Assembly (NCBI RefSeq): GCF_023065955.2
Contig: NW_026623067.1
Location: forward strand, 55,870,444-55,934,443
Length of the DNA stretch: 64,000 nucleotides
Source: Ursus arctos
Lineage: Eukaryota > Chordata > Mammalia > Carnivora > Ursidae
Direction: 5' to 3'
The notes beneath the pieces were generated by a model. It had not been told where the DNA came from. It ran no database searches and saw only the letters and a program-made list of their open reading frames with translations. The translations under genes and the position numbers were made by a program. This document shows positions 44,917-55,589 of the stretch, piece after piece. Each line of letters opens with the position of its first letter. Position 1 is the first letter of the stretch.

Positions 44917-45411
44917 TCACAATTTAACCAGTCTTTTTCTTCCATCTTAATTCTTGCTGGTTTTGTTCTTTTTGAGTTTTTACAGTTGTATATCTTCTCT
45001 TACAAGAGATTTCTAATGGGTGTTGACTTCAACATCACTTCCTTGGCTGTTTGTGATACACTGAAGAGTTAATGTCAGTCAACCGGCTTTCTGATATTTG
45101 TATGCTGAAATCTTAAAGCAAATTTTTTAAATGCTCTGAAGAGAATCACCTGGAACGCTTTATAAAAATAGATTCTCCATCCTCCCCTCTCCTCTTTCAC
45201 CATGATGGGTAAGGAATCGGTGTGCAGCTGTTCCCACAGCAGTGTACAAGTTACTTTAATAATCTCACCAGGAAAACTATTTCAATAACTCAATTGAGTA
45301 TCTCCTGAATTTTGATTAAAGGAAAATGAGCATGCTAAACACTGTGCACAAAGACACAAAAACTATCAAAATATAACCCTTACCCTCAAAAAGTTTAGAA
45401 TCCAGTTGCCA

Positions 45412-45452
45412 AATATATATATATATTTATATTTATACTTATATTTATATTT
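45412..45452. repeat. AT / ATATTT simple repeat
   Basis: (AT)n passing into imperfect 'atttat' units. Confidence 0.85.
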
Positions 45453-45859
45453 CATGTCTATCAGATTATCATTCAATCAGCCTACACTGGAGATACAAAA
45501 TTAGGTAATTTTCACTTACACAATGTTATCTATCAATTATATCTCAAGAGGACAGACAACATCCTTCTGGCCACAGTGATAGGTTTGGGGATGAACATGT
45601 GACCCAATCATAGCCAATGAGACACAGTCATTAGACTTTTGCTGGGACTGTGAGAAAGAGGTGCTCTTTTTTTACTCTTTTTTTTTTTTTTAATTTAGCG
45701 CTATTAACAACCATCTTGCCACCTCAGGAGGAAAGTCTGTCTTAGAAGAAAGCTATATTTTAGGAAAACAGATCTGGGAGCTGTCTAGAGAAATTGGTCC
45801 CTGATGGTATCACTGAACCACTGAAAGCTGGTTCCTGCTCAGGACTTTTCAGTTCTGTG

Positions 45860-45860
<1 letters not shown>

Positions 45861-45897
<37 letters not shown>
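45861..45897. repeat. (CA)n microsatellite, about 18 units
   Basis: Uninterrupted CA run, the longest CA tract in the window. Probably polymorphic. Confidence 0.96.
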
Positions 45898-45899
<2 letters not shown>

Positions 45900-46789
45900 C
45901 GGGAAGACATATACCTCTTATTGCTTAGGCCAGTTTGAGTTGAATTTTCTGTCACTTGTAAAACAACTACCTTAGAAGCATGTTTCTCATCAGTAAATTG
46001 AGGATACTACTTACTTGCTACCAGGCTTTGGCGGGGTCTGAGTATTTGGGAAAGTATACAGCCTATTCAAATATCAAGTATTTTCCCACTTACTTCCTCT
46101 TTTCTGCTTCTGCCTATTCCTAGCATAATAACACTTTTAAAGCATAAACGTAATGCTAGACCAAAAGAACATTTTCATTACCAGATATGCCTGTTCCTTG
46201 TTCAGGGACTCCTGAACGCTTGCGTTCCACAGAATTCTTCATATCATAGAATTCTTTGAAACCAAATCAGCAAAGTTCTGTTTCAATGAGCTGTTTCTTC
46301 CTTAGGTCACAAAAATAGCTTCTGCAAATAAAATCCTATGTTAAAAATGGTGTTTGTGGAAAACATTTTACCTGTCATACATGCGAATGTGCTTTGGAAA
46401 GGAAATTGCCTAGGAAATTCGTTGTTGATGTTTGGTACATTTTCATTACTACTAATCAGTTCGAGTCTAAGTTCCTTCTGCTTTCTTGATCTTGCAACTT
46501 GCTGCTCAAAAAAGACACAGACATGTGGGGAGCCAACAATGAAAGCTCTTTAGTCTTTATTCAAATAGCAGAAGATTTTCTTTTCCATAACCAACTGCTC
46601 ATTTTACTTCCAGAATTCTCTCTGTCCTTCATTTCTGCTTCTCGCTCCTTTTCATGACTCCTTTATCCAGCCTTGAAATCTGATTCTTTGATTTCATCTA
46701 TCTGTAGTATTTATTCCTCATAACCACTATCAATGCCTTTGCAGAAATTCATCATCCAAAGCCTGCGGACATTAGAGGACAGGAATATA

Positions 46790-46866
46790 AAAAATTAGCA
46801 AACAGGAGCACGATTTCAGTATGTGAATTCTATCTCAATAAAGCTGTTGCTTAAAAAGAAATAAAA
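46790..46866 (+). repeat. Short L1 3' terminus
   Basis: 'gtatgtgaattctatctcaa' (46819) followed by 'taaagctgttgcttaaaaag' is the very end of L1M-type elements with a degraded A tail. Confidence 0.6.
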
Positions 46867-46869
46867 GGC

Positions 46870-48050
46870 AATGAGTAAAAACTGGTCCAGCCCTCCAAGA
46901 ACCAACAGAGAGTCATATACAGCTCCTCCCCAGAAACAAACTGGGGTTTGTCTGGGGTTCATCAGCATGAAGGATGGTGATATTCTTCTCTCGATACCCA
47001 AATAAAACCCAGCAAACCCTCCTTCAAGTGTTGCCAGTGAGGCATGTAGAATCACAGTGAGTGGATTGAACTGATAAAGGCATTTTCTCTGCCAGCATTT
47101 AAATGTGCCCTTTAAAGACTAAAATCAATTCCAACGTCCTTATTTATACTCTGGTGGTACCCATGTGTATATATAGCAAAACATCCATTAGGAAAGAAGC
47201 TTTGCATCTTTCCACATAATCCGAAACGATGGCAAATTATGACGTGGTAATTAAATCAGAACCGTACATAAGAAAAAATATATTGTGGACTGGATCTATT
47301 CAACACCACCTTCCTTTTAAATTTAATTTTCCATTCCATTTTTTATGTGTCATCCCACCTTGCCCATGTAATCTCTCTGTAATTCATTCTCTAGCTCAGC
47401 TGGACTTATTGCTACTTAGACTGGCAGATACAACAGTGAAAAGATGATGTCACCCCTTAGCCAAATTGCACTATTATTATAGAACCGCATGTACTCTCAT
47501 TCATTTATCTCTGCTGACATCGCTCCACGGGAAGATTTTCCAGGGCAGATGTGAGCTCCCTTGGCAACAAAAGTGGTGGAGAGTGCACATTCATTTTAAA
47601 ATCCTGAGAGGCAGAATTTAGTAAATCTTGACTCTTTGGAAGTATATTGTGAATAAAGGAGACATCTAATGTCCTCAAATGTGTTCTGATTAAAAACCTC
47701 CATCTTGAGCATGAGACAACCCCCCCAAATTTATTCTCATCACGGAAATCCGTTCTCCATTTAAAGGCATGCTTTTGACCCACAAAAATCGTGCAGACTA
47801 AAGTGGTCTATTTGGCAAGTATAGGTATACATGCTAAGAAATGACTTTATACTTTAGTTTCATTTGATTAGGAATTGGGCAAAAATTAATAAAAGGTAAT
47901 TATGCAAGTTCCATCCAAGTGTGCAAAAACAGCTTCAAAATCGCATATAAGCATTAGAGAGACAGATAAGACTTTTTGAAGAGGAAAGCAAGCAATTGGA
48001 GAAGTGGTATAAAACAGAAAAGACACCCCAGAAAATGAGAGTGAAAAGAA
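46870..48050. other. Repeat-poor, nothing recognised
   Basis: About 1.2 kb without a nameable transposon. 47,780-47,960 is AT-rich with 'ggtaattatgcaag' and 'catttgattagg' cores. The opposing frames at 47229-47447 and 47505-47783 have no domain. Confidence 0.35.
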
Positions 48051-48057
48051 AACCCAG

Positions 48058-48246
48058 GGACTCCTGGGTGGCTCAGTTGGTTAAGCGTCTGCCTTCAGCT
48101 CAGGTCATGATCCCAGGGTCCTGGTATCAAGTCCTGCATCGGGCTCCCTGCTCAGCGGGGAGTCTGCTTCTCCCTCTGCCTTCCGCTCCCCCTGCTTGCG
48201 CTCTCTCTCTCTCTGACAAATAAATAAATAAAATCTTTTTTAAAAA
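48058..48246 (+). mobile_element. CAN-SINE, sense member of a second inverted pair
   Basis: Head 'gactcctgggtggctcag' (first bases mutated), body 'gcgtctgccttcagctcagg', CT-rich tract, '(aaata)naaaatctttttt' tail. 44 bp from an antisense copy. Confidence 0.94.
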
Positions 48247-48290
48247 ATACATAGCCTGGAAGCCCAAAATATTTACTACCTGGCCTTTAA

Positions 48291-48431
48291 AAAAAAAAAA
48301 GGATTTTATTTATTTATTTGAGAAAAAAAGCGAGCACAGGCGCACAAGCCACAGCCCTCCATCTAAGGACCCTGAGATCATGACCTGAACCGAAGGCAGA
48401 CGCTTGACTAACTGAGCCACCCAGGCACCCC
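48291..48431 (-). mobile_element. CAN-SINE, antisense, body-deleted
   Basis: Poly(A)/T tail region with 'ggattttatttatttatttg', a shortened GA-rich part, then 'cttgactaactgagccaccc'. The TSD 'actacctggcctttaaa' (48275-48291) recurs with one added base at 48432-48449. Confidence 0.93.
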
Positions 48432-48439
48432 ACTACCTG

Positions 48440-48740
48440 GCCCTTTAAAGAAAAGGTTCGCTGGATTCCGATCTATAGGGTAAATACCTATTAGTGAAAT
48501 TGCTGGGTTAGGAGTTTCGCATTTCACACTTGGCAGGTCATGGCCCCGTTCTCCTCATAGGGGTTGGACTTGTTTATTCTCCCAGCAGCAGCGGGTTTTT
48601 CCATGTTCACATCCATGTAGTTCATTGGACATTTTCACCTTTGCCCGTCTGATAGGTAGGAAAAAATACATTTCTCTGGATTTGTTTTGCATTGGTCTGA
48701 CTTGGAGTGAAATCAAGCATGTTTTTCTGGTTGGAAAAGC
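48440..48740 (-). repeat. Old L1 ORF2 fragment, antisense
   Basis: 'gggtaaatacctattagtga' (48479), 'aattgctgggttaggagttt' and 'cccagcagcagcgggttttt' (48581) match the reversed ORF2 C-terminal region. The antisense SINE (48291-48431) inserted at its left edge. Confidence 0.65.
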
Positions 48741-49120
48741 TGTGATGGCTGTGAGGGAAAGAGAAACAAATGAGAAGTGAATTATCGATTTCAGTTATTT
48801 GATGTAACTGAACTCACATCACTAAACAAACCCAGCAGAGCCCCTACCGCCACTCCAGACCCCGCCGCCCCTCTCTTCCCTCCTGGCCAGGAAACGGGTT
48901 CTGAGCAGCACCTGCTTCCTCGTGCGGCTCTGCTCTCGGCTTAATCACCGTGCACGCTGTGAGCAGCTGCTAGGCGGGAAAAGTGAGTTCTGGTTTCAAC
49001 CTTGGGAAAGTGGAACTGAGGCTGTGGGAAATTCCTGCACCCGGGGAGGCTCTTCAGAAGGTGCGGTTCCGCCTCAAAGAAATGTCACAACAACAGCTCC
49101 CCGGGCTGGGAGTGAGGAAG
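48741..49120. other. GC-richer block, no gene recognised
   Basis: 48,838-49,110 has moderate CpG content ('accccgccgcccctc', 'cctcgtgcggctctg'). The two overlapping open frames (48922-49152, 48983-49177) run into the following SINE and carry no recognised domain. Confidence 0.35.
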
Positions 49121-49126
49121 CAAATG

Positions 49127-49236
49127 CACCTTTTTTTTTTTTTTTTAAATAGGCGCCATGCCCACCGTGGGGCTTGAACTCGCGATGCCGGGATTATGAG
49201 TCATGTACTCTACTGACCGAGGCACCCAGGTGCCCA
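49127..49236 (-). mobile_element. Short CAN-SINE, antisense
   Basis: T-run, 'ggcgccatgcccaccgtggg', 'gcttgaactcgcgatgccgg' and 'ctgaccgaggcacccaggtg'. Compact tRNA-Lys-type copy without the CT-rich body. Confidence 0.85.
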
Positions 49237-49780
49237 GACCCCCCTTTCAATCGGGGATGCAGAGAGGATAGTGCTTCGCGCCCCCTTGTGGGTTTAGACT
49301 GTGCTGCTGCGGATGGGTGCTTGCTGTCGGGGGTCCCGTATGAGACACAGCAAGGGGCCCGGGGGTTCCTACCAGACTCAAGAGGCATCTGCCCCTCTCG
49401 CCGGCAGGGAGGAAAGCGGTGAGGCCCGGTGTTTGAGGGTCCAAGTTCGTTTGGACGTTTGTTCATTAGGCGAGGGTGTGCAGCTCGTACTTTTTCTGCT
49501 GTTCGGAATGGAGAAGGCTCCTGGAGAGGGGGCTACGATGCTCTGCCTGTGGGGCCTGACAGATGCAAGGGCCGGGGGCCTGCTGAGTCTTTATAGCTCG
49601 GCAAATTCCGAGATAAGTTGCTTGGAGAATAAAGCTTTGTTCCAAAAAGATAGCAAAGGACTAAAGTTTTATAGGTGGTGAAGCTGAGGAAAAGGCTCCT
49701 CAGCAACTAACTAGATCCTTAAAATATGGCAAGGCCATAATCACATTCAAATAGGTAAAAATTAGATTTGGGGGAATGCC
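49237..49780. other. GC-richer block, several overlapping frames
   Basis: Up to five overlapping open frames (49174-49681) on both strands, as expected of stop-poor GC-rich DNA. No domain, start context or splice pattern singles one out. Confidence 0.4.
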
Positions 49781-49789
49781 TGTGCTGGA

Positions 49790-49900
49790 AATGTGCTAAA
49801 TTAATGATGGTAAATCCATTTAGTGGAATAGTATGTGGCTGTTAACGCGGCGGATCCGTATGTACAGATACGGAATCTTTTCCAAGAAATCAAGAAATGG
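49790..49900 (+). repeat. L1ME-like fragment, possibly interrupted
   Basis: 'ttagtggaatagtatgtggc' (49820) and 'gtatgtacagatacggaatc' (49858) match the end of ORF2 in old L1s. A matching 3' end ('tacccttttgtactaatgga') appears only at about 50,650, after a GC-rich stretch of about 740 bp. Confidence 0.5.
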
Positions 49901-49904
49901 AAAC

Positions 49905-50640
49905 GTCAAGGTAAGGGGCGGTAACTAAGTGTCCGGCATCGGGACTTCTAGAAGCCAAGAGCGAGACAGGGATTCTTGTGTTTTAGGAGGGGTTGCTCCC
50001 CGGAGAAGGGGAGCGGGGGAGTGGGGCGGGGCAAGGGGAAAAGCTAAGCAAGGCCTTGGTGAACATCGGCTTTCGCCTGATCCCACAGGGAGCACAGGGG
50101 CGTGAACTGGACCACGGGGTGGTCCAACCTTTTACCCCCGAGTTGGCTGCAGTGTGTCCCAGGCTGGTGGGAGGAGGGTTCTCCGCGGAAGAGGGTGAGT
50201 GTGAGCCCTTATGAGTAGCCCTCGCCCACAGCAGCCAGGAGGTGGGTGCGCTGGCTCTCGAGGACATCTGGGCGGAGCTCCGGCCGTACCTGCGACAGGA
50301 GAGGTGCTGCCATTTGGGGGACAGGGTAGGAGTGCATACAAATAGGCTTGGACGGGTGGGGACTAAGAGCGGAGGCCCTTATCCTGGAGCGCATGCAACC
50401 CCAAGTGCTTCAGAGATAGAACCATATTTCAATATAATTGGCTTTTTTTAATCCTCTGTGTTTTATTTTACGTATTTTCAAACGTTATGCTGAGGGGCAC
50501 CCCTGGCTTCATCAGACAGCTAATGAGCGCGTGGTGCGCGCCCCAGAATAAAGAGATGCGGGAAGGCTGAGGGAGATGCTGGGCGAGGCAGAGTGGATAC
50601 TTAGGGGGCGGGGCTCAGGAGTGGGAGAGACGCTTTTCAT
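49905..50640. other. GC-rich, CpG-bearing block between L1-like pieces
   Basis: Markedly GC-rich ('gtggggcggggc', 'ggcggagctccggccgtacc', 'gcgcgtggtgcgcgcc'). Frames at 49993-50214 and 50242-50451 (plus) and the opposing minus frames overlap. An acceptor-like 'cgcccacag' ends at 50230 before a segment reading EVGALALEDIWAELRPYLRQ. Nothing is recognised, and GC-driven openness is the simpler explanation. Confidence 0.3.
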
Positions 50641-50720
50641 TCTCTGTATACCCTTTTGTACTAATGGAATTTTCGTTCTGTGCCTTAGTTATATTTTTAA
50701 AAGATAAGAGAAAAAAGAAA
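50640..50720 (+). repeat. Probable L1ME-like 3' end
   Basis: 'tacccttttgtactaatgga' with an A-rich follow-on is the common L1M 3' UTR phrase. It may belong with 49,790-49,900. Confidence 0.4.
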
Positions 50721-50859
50721 GAAAATGTATTTTAAAAAGTTACCTACTTCTCCAAAGAACGAGGAGGAAAGGAGGAGGAAGAACAGATATGGGGGAAAGT
50801 ATCCCTCCAATGAACCTGATTGTTCCTGGGTTTTCTTTTCTTTTTCTTTTTCTTTTTTT

Positions 50860-50957
50860 TTTAACTGTTTGGGGTTTTTTTAATTATTCATTTATTTGTC
50901 AGAGAGAGAGCACAAGCAGGGAGAGCAGCAAGGCAGAGGGTGAAAGAGGCAGAGGCA
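50860..50957 (-). mobile_element. CAN-SINE tail/body fragment, antisense, 5'-truncated
   Basis: T-rich start, 'attcatttatttgtcagaga' and a GA-rich body to 'ggcagaggcatttttttcc'. The tRNA-like head is missing. Confidence 0.75.
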
Positions 50958-51130
50958 TTTTTTTCCAGGCTATGTATTTCTGTTGCAACTACTCATCTCC
51001 GCGGTTGTAGCATGAAAGCAGCCAGACAATATGTAAATGAACAGGCGTGGCTACCGCCCAATAAAACTTTGTTTACAAAAACAAATGGCAGCTTGAAATC
51101 GACCCACAGTCTGTAGACTGCCAACCTCTG
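50956..51130. repeat. hAT-type MITE fragment
   Basis: 'gttgcaactactcatctccg' (50983), 'gaaagcagccagacaatatg' (51014), 'aataaaactttgtttacaaa' (51060) and the end 'gtagactgccaacctctg' belong to a well-known mammalian non-autonomous hAT-type repeat ending in (c)cgacccctg. Its left part is missing, replaced by the truncated SINE. Confidence 0.7.
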
Positions 51131-51149
51131 CTAGGTATTCTAGCAAACG

Positions 51150-51595
51150 TATACAAAAACATGTATAGTATATTCTTCATAACAACAGCCTAAGAATGGA
51201 AACCACCTTGATGTCCATCGAGAGTGGACTGGATAAGCAAATAATAGTACCTCCTTTCAGTGGCGTACTTGGCACTCGGTAAAGAGGAAGCAGCTCAATC
51301 TGCACTGGTAAGGGTGAAACCCAAAATACATCAGATTTTTTTAAATGCAAGGTGGAGAACAGGGTACAGTGTGCTTCCATTTTTTATTAAAAATGTATAA
51401 ATACATATGTATGTATTTGCTTATCCAAGCATAACACATATCAGAAAGGACACCCAAGAAGTTGGGGAGGGAAACCAGATGGGGGACAGGAGCATGAGGG
51501 AGACTTTTTTTCACTGTCTGCCCCTTTGTGCCCTTTGAATTGCATACCATGTGCTTCACCAATGAAGAACAAATAAATACAATTGAATTTTTTAA
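51150..51595 (+). repeat. Old L1 (L1ME-like) 3' fragment
   Basis: 'gtatattcttcataacaaca', 'ccttgatgtccatcgagagt' (51207), 'gtacagtgtgcttccatttt' (51363), 'tgccctttgaattgcatacc' (51529). Confidence 0.78.
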
Positions 51596-51738
51596 TTGCC
51601 CGTGCACTTCCGGTACTGTTCTGGATCACCAAGTATAGGCAAAAGAGTAAAGTGGGGCTCTGGGCAGTAGACCTCGCTATTTCCAAAGTTCCCTCCCACA
51701 CCCAGAGGCTATGGTGTCTGTCAAAGAGCATCACGGTA

Positions 51739-51920
51739 GGGGGCGCCTGGGTGACTCAGTCGTTAAGCGGCTGCCTTCGACTGGGGTCCTGGGATCGAGC
51801 CCGGGTCAGGCTCCCTGCTCAGTGGGAAGACTGCTTCTCCCTCTCCCACTCCCCCTGCTTGTGTTCCCTCTCTTGCTGTGTCTCTGTCAAATACATAAAA
51901 TCTTAAAAAAAAAAAAAAAA
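51739..51920 (+). mobile_element. CAN-SINE with long pure A tail
   Basis: Head 'gggggcgcctgggtgactca', body 'gttaagcggctgccttcgac', with a small internal deletion before 'ggggtcctgggatcgagccc', and an A tail of about 20 bases. The TSD 'aaagagcatcacggtagg' (51723-51740) is matched by 'aaaaagcatcatagtggg' (51921-51938). The pure tail and intact CpGs suggest a younger copy. Inserted at the start of a MIR. Confidence 0.95.
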
Positions 51921-51929
51921 AAAAAGCAT

Positions 51930-52180
51930 CATAGTGGGAATCAGGGGACCTGGTTTCAAGTCCAGCCTCCATTACTGACTCTGTGCTGCCCTGGGCCGGG
52001 CAACCTCATCACTCTGATCGTCCCTTTCCTCTTCTGTACAACGCAGGCAATAGTGCTTTTGAGTTATGTCATTTAAACAATGTTACTGTTATTGGGGATA
52101 TCTTTTAACATCTCTGGGCCGCTTTCCTCAACTGCAAAATCAGAAAGTTGGACAAAATGAGGCTTTTCACTCTCAAATGC
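51930..52180 (+). repeat. MIR SINE, sense
   Basis: 'aatcaggggacctggtttca' (51939), 'ccagcctccattactgactc', then a repeat of the 'cctcaactgcaaaatcagaa' part (52126). Confidence 0.75.
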
Positions 52181-53390
52181 ATGATTCCATTAATAAACAA
52201 AGTTGTCATTTACAAGAATTCAGGCAGAATCACCAAGTTGACAAGCTAGGATGGATCACTTCTTGCTTATCTCAAGAGATGACTTCCAAATCCAAAACAG
52301 AAAATAAGATATCTGTTTGCACTTAGAGATTCAGTCCAACTCGGAGGTGGGAAAGGTCTGCCTTCTTCCAAGAACACCACCTCTCTTTCCTTGGCCTGGT
52401 CAAGCCAGCGGTTGTCACAGCCTGGCAACTTTTTGATTTATTTATTTTTTTTAAGCGGCTACTGGGTATAGAACACGGCCTGCTGGAAAAAAATTTAGGA
52501 AATGTCAGTCACAAAGAGAAATACACTAATAGTGTCAAGTAATAGGCTCATGAGTCCTGGCAGGACAAAGAAATGGGGGAACCCCATTCAGCAGGGCCAT
52601 GTAGGGAAGGCCTTGCCTTGTCCTGACTTCTGGCCTCTGCTAAGAGCTCACCATTGGTATTGTTTCAGGAACTCCAGGGAGATAACAGGATGGTGATGAG
52701 GAAGACCAGGTTGCACTATCCTCCTGTTTCTGAGAATTTCTGGCTATTGTTAAGCAAAAGTTTGGAGAAGTTAAACTGACAGGAAATAACATGCTTGTTG
52801 AGTTATAAGGTGGGAAATGTTGTGAAATCCTTTTTCAGAAAAGGCCAGCTAAGGGAGCGTGTGCTGATGTGATAAGGAGCAGAACTCTTAAGATCATCTC
52901 AGCTGGTGGAAGTCTCGCTCTTTTCCTTCCTCATTTCCACGAGCTCAGGAGTATACACCCAGATGCTTTGAGAAGCATGTTGCAAAGATTCTTCAGGTCC
53001 CTGACTTCAAAGAAACTTTTATTCTTGAATAAACTATTTTGGCCTCTCAATTTTAGAACCAAAGTAGCCAGTCAAATCTAAGAGATTTTAACAAATCACA
53101 GACTCAACCTGAAAATGCAGAGTACAGTAGGGACACGTCCCCAGAAATGATGAACTGGGAGAGGGCAGAGGGAATGGGGGGCCTTAAGGTAGCAGAAGAA
53201 AAGGAAGGGGAGATTTCAAATGTGAATTACAGAATTGCGCTTTCTCTTTGAGAGATGGGAGGAAATAGTCTTTAAATATAAGTCACAGGACATCAGGGTT
53301 TGGTAAAAAAATTTGGTGGATTATGGGGTAACTTGAAAGAAGATAGAAAAGAGAAAAGAACGAAAAGAAAGAAAAAGAAAGTGAATTCAG
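52181..53390. other. No recognisable feature
   Basis: Unique-looking DNA with a purine-rich tract at 53,330-53,395 (aaag/gaaa units). No gene supported. Confidence 0.4.
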
Positions 53391-53394
53391 TACA

Positions 53395-53990
53395 AGAATT
53401 TGCTATGAGAAAGACAAAACCATATGATTGCATTTATTTGTGGAATCTAAAAAACAAAACCAGACTCACAAACAAACAAACCAGACTCACAAATACAGGA
53501 AAACAACCTGTTGGTGGGATTAGTGAAAGGGATTAAGAGGTACAACTTCCAGGTATGGGGGCGACTGGGTGGCTCAGTCGGTTAAGTGTCTGCTTTCAGC
53601 TCAGGTCATGATCTCAAGGTCCTGGGATCCAGCCCCGGATTGGGTTTCCTGCTCAGCAGTGAGTCTGTTTGTCCTTCTCCCTCTGTCCCTTCCCCACCCT
53701 GCTTCTGCTCTTGCACTCTCTCTCTCTCATATAAATAAATAAATAAAACCTTTAAAAAATAAATTTCAATAATAATAAAAATAAAACAAAAATAAAACAA
53801 AAAAACTCCAGCTATGAAAAAGTCATGGGGATGAAAATAACTTTGTGTGGTGAGAGATGGGGACTACACTTATTGTGGTGAACATTATGTATTATATAGA
53901 ACTGTTGAATCACTATGTCGTACGCCTGGAACTCATAAAACATTGTATGTCGACTATATTTTAAAAGTGAAAAATTTTTAAAAAGTAGCA
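53395..53990 (+). repeat. L1 3' region, sense, split by a CAN-SINE
   Basis: 'atgagaaagacaaaaccata' (53405), 'ttatttgtggaatctaaaaa' (53433), then after the SINE 'ggagatggggactacactta' in diverged form (53852), 'gaatcactatgtcgtacgcc' (53907) and 'aactcataaaacattgtatg'. Order and orientation agree across the insertion. Confidence 0.82.
53557..53802 (+). mobile_element. CAN-SINE inserted in an L1 3' UTR
   Basis: Head 'gggggcgactgggtggctca', standard body, and a long A-rich tail with aata/aaac units to about 53802. 'cttccaggtatg' before and 'ctccagctatg' after are the duplicated target. Confidence 0.93.
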
Positions 53991-53994
53991 TTTG

Positions 53995-54445
53995 CTGTGT
54001 ACTCTCTTTGGGGGTTGCCTAATAAGGAGAAAGCTCCTGATGGGGGGCTTTGTGCTAGAGAGGCAAACCCCGATGGGGTAGGGGGCTGAGAGAGAACATT
54101 CGGAAGGACCAGAACCCAAGGGTGTCCAACAATTTAACTCAATTATGACACTACCTACCTGAAAATTGCTTCAAATCCCACAGGTGAAGGGCTCGGTCCC
54201 ACAAGCACGATCAATTATTAACTCCACTTCTAGGAATCCACCCAGGATCCATCCGGGAGCCTCATTAGAGCAAAAGACAGTTCTATCACCCAGGAAATTC
54301 CAAGGGATTTAGTACCCTGTTTCAGGAACCAGGGTCAAAGACAAATACTAGGATAAGAGATGCTGCTAACAGTCTTATCATTTAGGAAATTACGAGGGTT
54401 TTAGGAGCTCTGGTCCAGGAACGAGGGGCAGAGACCAATATATGT
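53995..54445. other. No recognisable feature
   Basis: Unique-looking; no repeat family or gene supported. Confidence 0.4.
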
Positions 54446-54449
54446 TTTC

Positions 54450-54915
54450 TATTACCTCACAGTACCTTATTTCCACTTTTACTATTTTGCAAAAGTCTGC
54501 AATACACATCCTTATACATGTCTCGGTGTAAATATGCAAAAAGTTTCTTTCAACTAATGTATATGTACAAATAGAACTGTTGATCTCATAGTATGCTTCC
54601 TTTAAAATTTACAGAATAGTTAGTGCTAAATTATTTCTAAAGTGGTTGTACCAACTCTCATTCAAACCCAGTTTCCAGAGGACATTATATGACTTTTTTT
54701 TGCTTTTGACGTTCTAACGCATGGGAAGTGCTTTTTTGTTTCAGTTTACGTTTTCCAGATTACTATGAGGTTGAGCATCTTTTCATATGCATTTCCAATC
54801 TGTAACTTAGATCATTTTTCTATAATTCTGTCTGTTTCATATCAATTTGTAGGAGTTTCTTATACATTCTGGAAACCACTAATTTGATATATCTGGGCTG
54901 ATTTAAATTTTATCT
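54450..54915 (-). repeat. Old L1 ORF2 fragment, antisense
   Basis: 'tatgaggttgagcatctttt' (54764), 'aatttgtaggagtttcttat' (54845) and 'cttatacattctggaaacca' (54859) are reversed L1 ORF2/3' phrases in order. Confidence 0.8.
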
Positions 54916-55013
54916 AGCAGATTGGAAACAAAAATATCAGTAATCCATTCTGCAGTATAAAATTCAAGTTATACAGGTATTCTTACAAGAAAAAAAATCT
55001 CAGTTGATTTTCT

Positions 55014-55211
55014 TTTTTTTTTTTTTTAAGATTTTATTTAATTATTTGACAGAGAGAGACATAGCCAGCGAGAGAGGGAACAAAGCAGGAGGAGTGGGAG
55101 AGGAAGAAGCAGGCTCCCAGTGGAGCAGGGAGCCCAATGCGGGGCTCAATCCCAAGACCCTGGGATCACACTCTGGGCCAAAGCTTAATGACTGAGCCAC
55201 CCAGGAGCCCC
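55014..55211 (-). mobile_element. CAN-SINE with perfect 15-bp duplication, antisense
   Basis: T-run and 'aagattttatttaattattt', a GA-rich body including 'gcgagagagggaacaaagca' (55067), end 'atgactgagccacccaggag'. ctcagttgattttct occurs exactly at 54999-55013 and 55212-55226. Confidence 0.96.
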
Positions 55212-55241
55212 CTCAGTTGATTTTCTGACCTAAAAAATTCC

Positions 55242-55445
55242 TGGGGCACCTGGGTGGCTCAGTCAATTAAGTGTTCGACTCTTGATTTCAGCTCAGGTCA
55301 TGGTCTCAGGGTTTTGAAATCAAACCCCTTGTCAGGCTCCATGCTGGGCGTGCAGTCTGCTTATTATTCTTTCTCTCCCTCTTCCTCTTCCCTCCCCTCT
55401 CCCTCCCTCTTTAAAAATAAATAAGCAAACAAATAAATAAATAAT
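55242..55445 (+). mobile_element. CAN-SINE, head-to-head with the previous copy
   Basis: 'ggggcacctgggtggctcag' head, body with 'ggtttcagctcagg'-type text, CT-rich tract and (aaat)n tail. 'aaaattcct'/'ataattcct' flank it. Starts 31 bp after the antisense copy ends, so the two heads face each other. Confidence 0.94.
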
Positions 55446-55588
55446 TCCTATAATATTTCTCTTTGACTCTGATGTACTAAAACTTCGACAAATGGCCAGT
55501 TCCTAGAGTGCCCAAGAATATTACAATACATAGTCCAGTAAAACTTAACACAATGGAAGCACCTTCTCTCAGACTTGTTTTAAACTTT
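55446..55588. other. No recognisable feature
   Basis: Short interval of unique-looking DNA. Confidence 0.4.
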
Positions 55589-55589
55589 C

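Larger units (their letters stand above)
44917..46785. other. Mostly unique with two simple repeats
   Basis: Apart from the AT repeat at 45412-45452, the CA repeat at 45861-45898 and a MIR-like patch near 45,945-46,060 ('tctcatcagtaaattgagga'), no gene or repeat is recognised. Confidence 0.4.

Noticed and set aside
49174..49681. Cluster of overlapping frames on both strands
   Set aside because: GC-driven absence of stops; no frame is favoured by start context, splice signals or domain content.
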